The translations under genes and the position numbers were made by a program. A DNA stretch of 64,000 nucleotides. It comes from Chondrus crispus. Taxonomy: Eukaryota > Rhodophyta > Florideophyceae > Gigartinales > Gigartinaceae. Under the pieces are notes generated by a model, which did no database searches, was not told the origin of the DNA, and was given only the letters and a program-made list of their open reading frames with translations. Below are positions 51,962 through 61,103 of this stretch, in pieces (position 1 is the stretch's first letter; each line of letters begins with the position of its first letter). The stretch is from assembly GCF_000350225.1 (NCBI RefSeq), contig NW_005179082.1, forward strand, positions 97,961-161,960, given 5' to 3'.

Positions 51962-54250
51962 ATGCAAACCGCCAACCCTACCACCCCCTTGTCTGCCTCC
52001 CCTTCCTCCCCAAACTATTCCCAATTGCCGCAAACCTCCTGCCAACATCCCCCAAAGTCCTCTCCACGACCCCCCAAATCCTCCCCCCTCTCTACCCCAA
52101 CCACTCGCCGTCTAGCCCCTCGCCATCCCGCCCCCTTCGCATCCTCTTCTCAAGACAAGCTTAAACCCCCCGCCACAACACCGCTTTCTCACTATCGTGC
52201 CTCCTCTCCAGGTGCAACTGCAGCCGCAATGTCACTAGGCACCCTCGCCGCAGCTGCCAGCCTCGCAGCAGCAGCAGTCCCTTCTTCAAGCCCCAGGCAT
52301 GCTGCAACATACTCTCTAACCCACATGCCCCACAACTTCCCCGTCCTCCCCCCCACCGCCAGGGAAGACCACCCCAAGTCGCAACCTCAACCTGTCCCCA
52401 CACAAACCACCCCCCATCTCATCTCGCAGTCGCAAGCCCTACGTCCCGCAGCCGCTTACCCCGCCCCTCGCCGCCCGGAGCCCCACCAAGTTGCTCCCGT
52501 CTTAAAGCCACTCCCCACCCATACTTTGACTAATAGCAAAGGCACCAATGCAAAGCCTGTCGCCCCAGCTCCGAATAGTGCCATGCACCCCTCGCAGATT
52601 CCTTCCGTGCCCACCAATCCTAACGGAAAGCCCAAACAGAGACGCTATAGAGCTAGCCCGGAGCAGTTGAGACAGCTCATTGCCCGCTTTGAAGTTAACG
52701 CTTCGCCGACTAGTGCCGAATTACAGGACCTCGCCGCTAAAATCACAATGCCCCCGCAGAGTGTAATCCTTTGGTTCAAGAATAGACGCGCTCGTGTGCC
52801 CCACAAGCTGGCCGAGAAAGCTATGAATGCAAAGCGAAAGGAGAGTGGAGATTCCTCTAGTTCCTCCGCAGGTATTAGCAAAACTACAAGGGGCTCGCAA
52901 AGCTCCAAGAAGCACACGTCCTCAGCGAAGGTCCAGACCTCCCAGTCGGCATTCAAACGAACCCCTTCGTTCACAACTCAAGCTGCTGCTGTCTCCCTTG
53001 CTGAAATGGCCCTGACCCTCCCATCCAGAAAAGTGTTTGAGAAACAATCGAATAGACAGGTCAGTGATATCATGAACAGTGTAAGTCTCTCTCGCAGACA
53101 TCCCTCTGGGCCTGTAGCAGTCAAACCCCCGATGTCAAACATGGGTCCTCCTCCATCGTATCGGCCAAAGGCCGAGAAGGTGGTGCCATATGATACTGAA
53201 CTCGTGAAGAAGCTCGGGAGCAATGTCACTACTCGAGGGGCTGAGTTTGTTCAGTCAACAACGCTAAGACGACCGAGGACCCTTCCTCCGACCCCTAGAG
53301 TCTTTTCTCAGAACGAATATCGAGCAGGGGACAAAGTTGAAGTGCTTGAGATGGAAAAGGGAATATGCCGTGCCTGGTACTCTGCCACAATCGTCGGACG
53401 GGGTGGACCCAAGGAACTGTCACTCGGAGCAAGTGCCGCAGTCGCGTGTGGCTTTTTCAGCCCTGGCTATGGAGACAAGCTGGAAGGTTCCAAGAAATTG
53501 GACTTTACTGAAGACATGAATGAAGATGACAATGGGGATGGAGGTGACTCACCTCGCACTGTGCGGTCTCCCGCGGCATCACCAACACCTCCAATTGCGA
53601 AAGTTCTCTACAGGGTGCGGTTTGAGCACCGATATGAGGAACAAGGCGGTAAGCCTCTTGAAACCGAAGTGCTAGCCTCCAAGATTCGTCCCGCTGCACC
53701 TTTCATGACGGATGAGGCTCCCCTGGACTGGAGACCAGTAGTCGGGGAGGCCGTCGAAGTACTCAAGGATGGGACCTGGTTTGTGGCAGTGACTCAGAAT
53801 TTCGTGGTGCGAAAAGGGTACATGGTAAGCTTCGAGAGCGGGGACGTGGAATGGGTGCGGCGCCCTCGTCTGAGGCCTTATCAAATCTGGAGAGGGGGAC
53901 AAAGATGGGTAACGAAGACTAAAGCACCACTTGCAGTCTCACGGAAGGGTGTTGGGCTGAGTGTGACGCACCCTCCAGGTGGAAAGCGAAAGCGAAGCGA
54001 CTCTGACCTAGGCTCAAACGATGGGCAAGATGGTCGAGAAACTCGAGCCCGCAGTAAAAGGTCGCGAAGTGCAGACGTGGAGACGGGAAGCGGGCCTGAC
54101 GGTCTACCTGAAGGGTGGAGAGTGGACCAAATACGGTGTCCTGAAACAATGGAAGTGAAGAAAAAGGTGTACTACATGGCACCAGATGGGTGTCGTCTAA
54201 GATCTCTGAAAGAGGCTCAACGCTACGTGAGGATGATGGGTCCTGTATAA
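51962..54250 (+). CDS. Homeodomain-Agenet-MBD chromatin protein
   Basis: A 762-residue intronless protein. Residues 1-220 are Pro/Ser/Ala-rich and disordered. The homeodomain (about 224-282) has RRYRASPEQLRQLIARFEVN and the recognition helix SVILWFKNRRARVPHK. A Ser-rich basic linker follows. A first Agenet/Tudor-like unit (about 453-578) shows GDKVEVLEMEKGICRAWYSA, a long acidic insert, then VLYRVRFEHRYEEQGGKPLE and VLASKIRPAAP. A second (about 592-647) shows VVGEAVEVLKDGTWFVAV and MVSFESGDVEWVRRPRLRPY. A basic NLS-like stretch (GKRKRSDSD, RSKRSRS) leads to a C-terminal MBD-like domain (714-758: LPEGWRVDQIRCPETMEV, KKKVYYMAPDGCRLRS). Known: plant SHH1 joins a homeodomain to a Tudor-like SAWADEE reader in RNA-directed DNA methylation. 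The present three-part combination is not one I know. A nuclear chromatin reader/DNA-binding role is inferred. Confidence 0.85.
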   Translation: MQTANPTTPLSASPSSPNYSQLPQTSCQHPPKSSPRPPKSSPLSTPTTRRLAPRHPAPFASSSQDKLKPPATTPLSHYRASSPGATAAAMSLGTLAAAASLAAAAVPSSSPRHAATYSLTHMPHNFPVLPPTAREDHPKSQPQPVPTQTTPHLISQSQALRPAAAYPAPRRPEPHQVAPVLKPLPTHTLTNSKGTNAKPVAPAPNSAMHPSQIPSVPTNPNGKPKQRRYRASPEQLRQLIARFEVNASPTSAELQDLAAKITMPPQSVILWFKNRRARVPHKLAEKAMNAKRKESGDSSSSSAGISKTTRGSQSSKKHTSSAKVQTSQSAFKRTPSFTTQAAAVSLAEMALTLPSRKVFEKQSNRQVSDIMNSVSLSRRHPSGPVAVKPPMSNMGPPPSYRPKAEKVVPYDTELVKKLGSNVTTRGAEFVQSTTLRRPRTLPPTPRVFSQNEYRAGDKVEVLEMEKGICRAWYSATIVGRGGPKELSLGASAAVACGFFSPGYGDKLEGSKKLDFTEDMNEDDNGDGGDSPRTVRSPAASPTPPIAKVLYRVRFEHRYEEQGGKPLETEVLASKIRPAAPFMTDEAPLDWRPVVGEAVEVLKDGTWFVAVTQNFVVRKGYMVSFESGDVEWVRRPRLRPYQIWRGGQRWVTKTKAPLAVSRKGVGLSVTHPPGGKRKRSDSDLGSNDGQDGRETRARSKRSRSADVETGSGPDGLPEGWRVDQIRCPETMEVKKKVYYMAPDGCRLRSLKEAQRYVRMMGPV

Positions 54251-56742
54251 TGAGGACATTGAAGCGTTTGTCTTATTGTGATTTGATGTGAATAGGCTAA
54301 CAAATGTTTGGACGATGATAGTTGTAGTAATGGCTTCGAATTGACCTACGCGGACTGGTCACTGTTTTGCCGAGATGAGAGGTTGGCGAGGTGCACGATT
54401 GAGGCCGTAAATGATATGTGATGTTTTTTTCTGTGAAAGTGTGTTGATGGCCAGTAGAGTTTTTGGCAAGCCGTAGGTCACCGAACATAGGTCAAGGAAC
54501 ATAGGTCAGGGAACAGAAGTGGGGAGATGGGAGGAGTATGACAGAGCGAGGTGTAGGAAGTTGCGGAGTGAGGAGGTTTCGTGTGGAAGCAAGCGAGCAG
54601 CGAACGAGAAGCGAATGAGAAGCGAACGAGATTCAGGATCAAACGCGGGAATCGTGTGCTCGGGAGGGGTTTGTATGTATGTCGCGCAGGTAAGGTTGGA
54701 AGGTTGATTGTTTGGATTGTGGGATCTGGAGAAACGGAAAATGTGTGGTGCAATGGGCACGCATGGGCACCAAAGGGAATGTGAGCTGCATCTTGCTGGA
54801 CAGATGCCGAGCAAGGCGCTACTGCGTGAGAGAAACGGAAGTATGATAGGCGAGCGTGCGATCTGAATAGAGCCGGACTCGGGGCAGACAGAGGTCTGGT
54901 GGGCGCAGCGATGATGCCGGCTGGACGCACGGCTACTGGCCCGATGCTCAGTGCGGGGTGCAATTGAAAGAATATATAAATTTTATATGTGAGGCTCACA
55001 CACTCACAGCTGAAGCTTCGCGTTCAGCTGTGAGTGTCAGCAGTATTCCATCGAAATCCTAGTCCCCGTACTGGTCAGTTTGGTCGTGTTTCCTTTCCTC
55101 TTGAACGCAGAGTGGATGGCAGATATATGGAACCCCTCGCGTGCCACACACGTTTGCAATGTGTGCATTTTTATTGAGTCAGAGGGCTACTGTATTGGGC
55201 TACTGTATTGCTCCGGTCCTAAAGAGGTCTTGATTGGGCTCTCGGGTCGACCTTCCGACTGCAGATCCGAAGCAGATCCTCTCTACAATACTGTACCGTT
55301 GGTACAGTATGGATTGCCGGATTCGACCACGAATTCATTTACAGTATCCCTGGCTTGTACAAGGCATGCCACAGTACACTGTACCCTTGGTACTGTACAG
55401 GACTGTACAGAACTGTACCCTTCTAAGGGTACCCATTGCACCCGTTGCAGCTTGGCGCATGCAGCTTGGCGCATGCATCCTTGCACCACCAAGATATCTC
55501 GTGAGCGTAGGGGCATGAGGTCGTCAATCAGTGGGCCCTATAAAGCATTATTATTGGGTGATTTGTTCTTGATCCGCGCCCCGCGGTCCAACATGCGATC
55601 AATCTGTCCACTGCCAGTCCAGTGTAAACCAAAGTGTTTGTTCCAAGTAAGGGAGACGACGAGATAGTAACCTTGACTCGGGATATACGCATTGTACAGT
55701 ACAGTACAGTGCAGTATAATCGAAAAAAGGGGGCGCTTCCCAATGGATTGAACGCGGCTACCACGGCGACTGAGAGGGGACTATATACTGTAGCGCGGGA
55801 ATCTCATGCTGGTTTGGGGAGGGGGTGACCCCCTCTCACAACCTGAAGAAATGTGCGGTCCACCTGTGACTCGACAGCGATACAGCATACTGTATATATA
55901 TTTTTTGGACAGGTAACAAATGGTGTCATGCTTCAGCAAAACGATCGCTTATCTCCGCTGACCCGCTCTGCTGGAATTAGTGACACAATTTTTGTTTCCA
56001 CGTTTGCACATTTCTAAACATCCCCTCAACTTCCAATCACTCCCCCGCATGGCGAATCACATGGGCGCCTGCATCCTCCTGTCCGTCAGCAGTGCACAAT
56101 CTTCCACCCGTTCTGCTTTCACTGTCACGCACCTCGCTTGTTATTGCCTCACTGCCCCGCTGTTGCCCCGTTCTTGCAATAAAATCCCCTCGCTACGTGT
56201 ACTGTTGTGTTAGCGCCAATGCAAGCCGAGTCTGGAGACGCCTGCCTTTTCATGCCTGTCCTCCTGGTCCAATTTTTTGACAGCCTGGTGTCTGCAATGC
56301 AAAAGTCAAATCGATTGCTTTTTTGCACCTGTCCATCGGGACTCAAAGCGGAATGTAAAAAATAGCAAATTTTATTTGGAGAAAATTTTATTTTCTTCCC
56401 GCCTTGTCAGCATTGGAGACGTCTAATTTCTCTGATGCTGTACAGTGCAAGCCTATCCTCTTACAGTACAAGCCAATCCTCTTACAGTACAAACTTTTAA
56501 AAAAAGTTTTTTCAAATTCTTCTTTTCACATACCTGTAACTCTAACAGATCCGTCCACTCTCGGAAACGTCTCTGTAATGCCAATCTTCCCTTCTGTAAG
56601 AGTCTTACACAGTAATGATAATTTCTGGGATCAACCGTCGGCGAAGGCGTAGACATCATCATCCTGCTCACAACTCTCAATCTTCGAACCCTGGGCCTCG
56701 CCCCGACCTACATTGGCCTTCGCCTACAGCTATCCGGCCACC
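54251..56742. other. Intergenic stretch rich in TACTGTAC-type repeats
   Basis: No gene supported. 55180-55440 and 55690-55720 are dense in TACAGTA/TACTGTA words. Short tandem repeats include GGGCTACTGTATT twice near 55194, GCAGCTTGGCGCAT twice near 55447, TACAG units at 55694-55713, and ACAGTACAAGCCAATCCTCT-like units near 56450. A perfect hairpin at 55000 is listed next. Confidence 0.5.
55000..55037. repeat. Perfect 15-bp hairpin
   Basis: ACACTCACAGCTGAA (55000-55014) and TTCAGCTGTGAGTGT (55023-55037) enclose the 8-nt loop GCTTCGCG. AT-rich DNA (TATATAAATTTTATAT) precedes it. Function unknown; it could be an element terminus or RNA hairpin. Confidence 0.9.
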
Positions 56743-58110
56743 ATGCGTCTCCACGTCCTCTCCCGCTCGGATGCGGAATGGTCGGGCGCGAACGATGCAA
56801 TCTCTGGCTTCGCACGCGCCTCGCGCAACCCAAAACCCATCCTGCACGCTCCCTCTCGCCCGCTAGACGTCCAGCGTTCTATCGTCGCCGCCAAGATATC
56901 CCGCAACCTCGCCCGTCCCTTTCTCTTCGCCTGCACCCCGTCCCACATCGACGGCGTCTACTGTCTCGCACGATCTCGCTCAAACGTCGCCCTCATGGCC
57001 TCCGCCGCCGCCGACGGCGAACTCAGACTCTGGCATTTGCCCTCCCATGCCCCACGCTTTCATCTCACACCCTCCCCACCCGCTTTTACCAGGGGCCTCA
57101 CTTTTTCGCATGATTCGGAGAGGGTCTTGGCGTGCACAGATGCCAAACTTGTGCATTCTGTCAAGGTTAACGGCGATTACATGTCCAGCCCGAGGCTAGT
57201 CAAAGAGCTGACGCAGTACCAGTCGCGGGCCGGGCCCCTGTCTTCTATATCTGCGCATTACACGGAGCCCAAGTTTGCGACTGCATCCGCTGGGGTAGAG
57301 CTCTGGGACGAAACCCGAACAGCTCCGCTGCAAACCCTCTCTCTCTCCGTCGACTCGCTTCATTGCGTGCGGTACAACCCCGTCGAGGTGAATATTCTTG
57401 CATCAGCGGGTGTAGATCGCTCTATTACCTTATATGACACCCGCGCGAATGTCCCTATTCGCCGTCTCGTGCTGAAGATGCGCACCAACGATATCTCCTG
57501 GAACCCTATGGAGGCCTTCAATTTCACTACGGCAAACGACGATCACAACTGTTACACGTACGATATGCGCAAAATGAGCAGCTACGGCGCAATGACCGTG
57601 CACAGAGACCATGTCGCAGCCGTCATGTCTGTCGATTACAGTCCCACAGGGCAAGAGTTTGTCACGGGCAGTTACGACAAAACCATTCGCATCTTCCCGT
57701 TCACGGTTGGAAAGAGCAGAGAAGTGTACCATACAAAACGGATGCAACGGGTCTTTGCTGTCAACTTTTCGTTGGATGGGTCCTACGTTGTGTCAGGAAG
57801 CGATGACGGAGATGTTCGCGTGTGGAAGAGTGAACGAAGCAGGCCTTTGAAGCCGTTGTTCCGAAGTGAGAAGGAGAAGGTTCAGGCATCTGAAAAGCTC
57901 ATAGAGCGATATCAAGGCTTGCCGGAGGTTCGCAAGATCGCGAAGAAACGCCACGTCCCGGGTCATGTGAAAACGATGCAAGCCACAAAGCAGATCATGA
58001 AGCAGAGTCAGAGACGAAAGGAACGCAATGTCCGTCGTCACACTAAGCCTGAAAAGCGAAAGAAGAGACTTCCCGACAACAAGGACAATATTGTGCGCGA
58101 ACTGGAATGA
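56743..58110 (+). CDS. SOF1: SOF1/DCAF13 WD40 ribosome-biogenesis protein
   Basis: A 455-residue intronless protein from ATG 56743 in an ACC-ATG-C context; usual family length. It starts MRLHVLSRSDAEW, followed by PLDVQRSIVAAKISRNLARP, a strong SOF1 signature. Seven WD40-type repeats follow, with readable blades such as HIDGVYCLARSRSNVALMAS, VRYNPVEVNILASAGVDRSI, ISWNPMEAFNFTTANDDHNC and SVDYSPTGQEFVTGSYDKTI. The Sof1 C-terminal domain (RYQGLPEVRKIAKKRHVPGH and a Lys/Arg-rich tail) is complete. Known role: U3 snoRNP-associated SSU processome component for 18S rRNA maturation in the nucleolus; in animals also a CUL4-DDB1 substrate receptor. Confidence 0.97.
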   Translation: MRLHVLSRSDAEWSGANDAISGFARASRNPKPILHAPSRPLDVQRSIVAAKISRNLARPFLFACTPSHIDGVYCLARSRSNVALMASAAADGELRLWHLPSHAPRFHLTPSPPAFTRGLTFSHDSERVLACTDAKLVHSVKVNGDYMSSPRLVKELTQYQSRAGPLSSISAHYTEPKFATASAGVELWDETRTAPLQTLSLSVDSLHCVRYNPVEVNILASAGVDRSITLYDTRANVPIRRLVLKMRTNDISWNPMEAFNFTTANDDHNCYTYDMRKMSSYGAMTVHRDHVAAVMSVDYSPTGQEFVTGSYDKTIRIFPFTVGKSREVYHTKRMQRVFAVNFSLDGSYVVSGSDDGDVRVWKSERSRPLKPLFRSEKEKVQASEKLIERYQGLPEVRKIAKKRHVPGHVKTMQATKQIMKQSQRRKERNVRRHTKPEKRKKRLPDNKDNIVRELE

Positions 58111-58214
58111 AAACCGACGCAGCACGCGTCTGGGAGATCAGGACCGGGTGGCGTTTGTATATATATTTATATAAAATGGGTCATGCGATTTGTTAATAGT
58201 TGTTAGGAACACAA
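58111..58214. other. 104-bp convergent intergenic spacer
   Basis: 3' ends of SOF1 and CysRS genes face each other; TATATATATTTATATAAA-like AT tract near 58159. Confidence 0.5.
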
Positions 58215-59816
58215 CTAACTTTCTAAAGGCTCAAGCTTCGGCCCCTGTGGAGTATCGACGATTGCAAAACCCTCCGCGGAAACCTGATCGCGAATTTCGT
58301 CAGCTCGCGCAAAGTCCTTGGCTTTGCGAGCTGTTTTTCTTTCGTCGAGGAGCTTCACAAGATGTAGTGGCGCCTCAGCTGGCGGCTCTGATGCCGAAGC
58401 CGAAGTTGTGCCTGGTATCACGGGATTGTAAAATATCCCGAAAACCCTGTCCATGTCATCAAGACATTTCAAACAGCTGCCAGCTGCTTTCTCGTTCATC
58501 TTCTTAGCTTTAAGCATTTTCTCGGCTGCGTTGACAACCGAAAACATCGCAGCTGCCGCACGCGGAGTATTGAAGTCATCATCCATGCCTCTTGCGAAAT
58601 TCTCTTTCGCCTTCGCAATTACCTCGGCGATGTCCTCCTCACCGCCATCTCCACCCGCGCTCTCAAGTCGTTTCCGGAGCGCGTCAAGCCGTTTCACAGT
58701 GCTTCGTGCGGATTTCAGAGATTGATCGGTGAACGCAAGGGCAGATCGATACTGCGAGGAGACGACAAGATATCGAAAGGCCCTTGCGTCATCTGGCTTC
58801 TTTGCAATGTCGCGGAGTGTTTGGAAATTGCCTAGACTCTTGGACATTTTTTCGTTGTTGATGTTAACAAAGCCATTGTGCACCCAGAAGCGAGAGAAGG
58901 GACGTCCCGTAAGCGCCTCGGATTGAGCGAGCTCGTTTTCGTGGTGTGGAAAGACAAGGTCAATACCGCCTCCATGAATATCAAGTTCTGGTCCCAGGTA
59001 CTTGATGGCCATGCATGTACATTCAATATGCCAGCCTGGACGCCCCTTTCCCAAGGGAGAATCCCAGAATATGCCAGCATCGTTAGTTTTGTAACTCTTC
59101 CAAAGAGCAAAATCACGCATGTCGGCCTTATCGTAATCGTCACTGTCTATGTTCTCGCCCTCAGTGGCTTCCGCAGCCGCAGTGCGCGACCCTTTTTCTC
59201 GTTTTTCTAGTTGAGCTAAACGTCCGTAAGACTCAAATTTGGCGACTGAGAAATACGTTGATCCGTCACGCTCATATGCATAGCCACGTTTAACGAGTCC
59301 TCCTACGGTTTCTTCGATTTCCTTGATATGCTCCGTTGCTCTCGGATACTGCTGCGCTGGAATGACGTTAAGTAGGTCGAGGTCGGCGAAGAAAGCATCG
59401 GCATACTTGTTCGTAAGCTCGTCCAAGCTGCACCCCAGCTCCCTCACCTTTCGAATAATTTTATCATCAATATCCGTGAGGTTCATGACATGTTTGATGT
59501 CATACCCCCTACACAGCAGCCACCTCTTAATAACATCGTATGTGAGGAAAGCGCGAAAGTTTCCAATGTGGGCGTAATCATAGACCGTCGGCCCGCAAGA
59601 GTAGAAGCGCACCACGCCAGGCTCCACCGTCGTGAACGCTTCTTTGGTGCGGCTCAGCGTGTTGTACAGCAGCAATTCAGCACGGCGCTCTTCCCACACC
59701 GATACGTCCTCTTTTGCGACGGCGGCCGGCATAGCGGTCGCCTGCAGTGTGCTGTGGCGGCGCTTTAACGCGGGCAGGGCCGAGGGGAACAGGCGAGACC
59801 GTCGCAGAAGGGGCAT
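58215..59816 (-). CDS. CARS: Cysteinyl-tRNA synthetase, probably dual-targeted
   Basis: 533 residues from ATG 59816; intronless. The N-terminus MPLLRRSRLFPSALPALKRR is a classic organelle presequence. An internal ATG (59732, MPAAVAKEDVSVWEERR) could start a cytosolic form. The class I catalytic core is intact: FYSCGPTVYDYAHIGN (zinc Cys and HIGH-type HIGN), GRPGWHIECTCMAI, then HGGGIDLVFPHHENELAQSE and the KMSKSLGN loop. The anticodon-binding helical region and a short C-terminus ending PLES follow, a bacterial-size enzyme. Known role: charges tRNA-Cys. An open frame extends further upstream to another ATG at 59939 but is low-complexity. The gene is divergent from the double-SWIB gene with a 435-bp shared upstream region. 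Confidence 0.96.
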   Translation of the reverse strand: MPLLRRSRLFPSALPALKRRHSTLQATAMPAAVAKEDVSVWEERRAELLLYNTLSRTKEAFTTVEPGVVRFYSCGPTVYDYAHIGNFRAFLTYDVIKRWLLCRGYDIKHVMNLTDIDDKIIRKVRELGCSLDELTNKYADAFFADLDLLNVIPAQQYPRATEHIKEIEETVGGLVKRGYAYERDGSTYFSVAKFESYGRLAQLEKREKGSRTAAAEATEGENIDSDDYDKADMRDFALWKSYKTNDAGIFWDSPLGKGRPGWHIECTCMAIKYLGPELDIHGGGIDLVFPHHENELAQSEALTGRPFSRFWVHNGFVNINNEKMSKSLGNFQTLRDIAKKPDDARAFRYLVVSSQYRSALAFTDQSLKSARSTVKRLDALRKRLESAGGDGGEEDIAEVIAKAKENFARGMDDDFNTPRAAAAMFSVVNAAEKMLKAKKMNEKAAGSCLKCLDDMDRVFGIFYNPVIPGTTSASASEPPAEAPLHLVKLLDERKTARKAKDFARADEIRDQVSAEGFAIVDTPQGPKLEPLES

Positions 59817-60251
59817 GAGGGATGGCGGAGAATTGATGGAAAGGAGGGGCCTGGGCAGGGCCGGCGACGGTGAAAACGCTACGGGCGTGCCTCGCGCTCC
59901 GCGCGGGCTTTTCGCGGAGCTCCGCGGTTGTCGTTTCATGGCTTTGTCGCGGTGCTGCTGTCGCTGCCTCGGCACTGCGGAAGAGGCGGAGGTTGTGGGT
60001 GCGATGAAGGAGATCGAGTGGGTGGGATTGCGGCCAGATTTCGGTACACGTTTTGCAAACCATCCAATCACGGCGCCGCATTGGCGAAACCTAGAGCCGT
60101 GATCTGCATTTTCAGCGCTCAGCGCCGGCACATCCGCCCGAGCGCTCGACTTGTCTCCACAGATCCGCTCACCTACACGCCCTCTCCTGTAACGCTCCTC
60201 GCTTTGTCAAACCTCTGCCAAAACTCGCACCAACATCCCCCTGCCGTCTCC
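59817..60251. promoter_or_regulatory. Shared divergent promoter region of CysRS and SWIB genes
   Basis: 435 bp separate the two start codons, so both promoters must lie here or overlap the 5' UTRs. The region is GC-rich and lacks a clear TATA box. Both products appear organelle-directed, so co-regulation is plausible but inferred. Confidence 0.5.
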
Positions 60252-61103
60252 ATGTTCCGCGCCTTGAACATGACGTCGCAACGCTGGGCTTTCGCCGCTC
60301 CGCTTCTCCCGGGCCGTGCTCTTTTCCCTTCCACGCTCTCCCGCCACAGCCCGCTCGCGCCTGTGTACCGTGTGGCGCCTCGGGCCATCAGCCTCGTCGC
60401 CACCGCCCCGGGCCCCCGCTCTGGCGCCAAGCCCGCGCGCGTCCCCGCCATCGTGCGTCCGATGGTGCCGTCGCGCGATCTGCTCCAGTTTGTCGAGGAC
60501 AAGGCCCAGCCACGATCCGTCGTGCTCAAGAGCCTCAGCAAGTACGTCAAGGACCACGAGCTGCAGGATCCCAATGACAGGCGCATCGTGCTCTGCGATG
60601 ACAAGTTAAAAAAGTTATTGGGCGTGGAAAAGTGCACCATTTTGGAGATGAGCAAGTACATCACCCCGCATCTGTCCAAGCCGGAGACTGTCGGTGGAAA
60701 GTATCTCGAGGACGCAGGAAAGTTCGAAGAAGAGTACTTGCGAGTTAAGGCCGCGGAGGCCGCCGAGCGCTTGGAAAATGGCGAGCCGCTGAAGCCTGTC
60801 AAGGGCCGAAAAAAGCGCAGGGTTTCGAAGACGAACACTGAGGACAAGACGAAGGGACGCAGATTGTTCAAACCTGTTCTGCTAAGCCCTGATTTGGCTG
60901 CCGTATGTCGGAAACAGGAAATGCCCCGTCATGAAATTGTCAAGGCCGTTTGGGAGTATATTCGTTTGAATAATCTGCAAAGCAAGCCGGGAGAGCCGAT
61001 CAAGTGCGACTTTTTGTTGCGCAAGGTCTTTGACTCGGATGAGATTGATGTTCGTGCGATCATGAAGGGAGTCGCTGCACACGTTAAGAAGATTGACACT
61101 TGA
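60252..61103 (+). CDS. Organelle-targeted double SWIB/MDM2-domain protein
   Basis: 283 residues from ATG 60252, intronless. The N-terminal 70 residues (MFRALNMTSQRWAFAAPLLP, Arg/Ala/Ser-rich) look like a plastid or mitochondrial presequence. SWIB 1 (about residues 78-155) contains DLLQFVEDKAQPRSVVLKSL, SKYVKDHELQDPNDRRIVLC and DDKLKKLLGVEKC. After a basic linker (KGRKKRRVSKT), SWIB 2 (about 203-280) has FKPVLLSPDLAAVCRKQEMP, RHEIVKAVWEYIRLNNLQSK and RKVFDSDEIDVRAIM. Known: SWIB domains occur in SWI/SNF BAF60 subunits; plants have small plastid nucleoid SWIB proteins. Tandem SWIB plus presequence suggests an organelle nucleoid or DNA-compacting role (inferred). Confidence 0.9.
   Translation: MFRALNMTSQRWAFAAPLLPGRALFPSTLSRHSPLAPVYRVAPRAISLVATAPGPRSGAKPARVPAIVRPMVPSRDLLQFVEDKAQPRSVVLKSLSKYVKDHELQDPNDRRIVLCDDKLKKLLGVEKCTILEMSKYITPHLSKPETVGGKYLEDAGKFEEEYLRVKAAEAAERLENGEPLKPVKGRKKRRVSKTNTEDKTKGRRLFKPVLLSPDLAAVCRKQEMPRHEIVKAVWEYIRLNNLQSKPGEPIKCDFLLRKVFDSDEIDVRAIMKGVAAHVKKIDT

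Noticed and set aside
59817-60131. Upstream extension of CysRS to 60131
   Set aside because: The first codon would be GTG, composition is low-complexity, and ATG 59816 already provides a good presequence.
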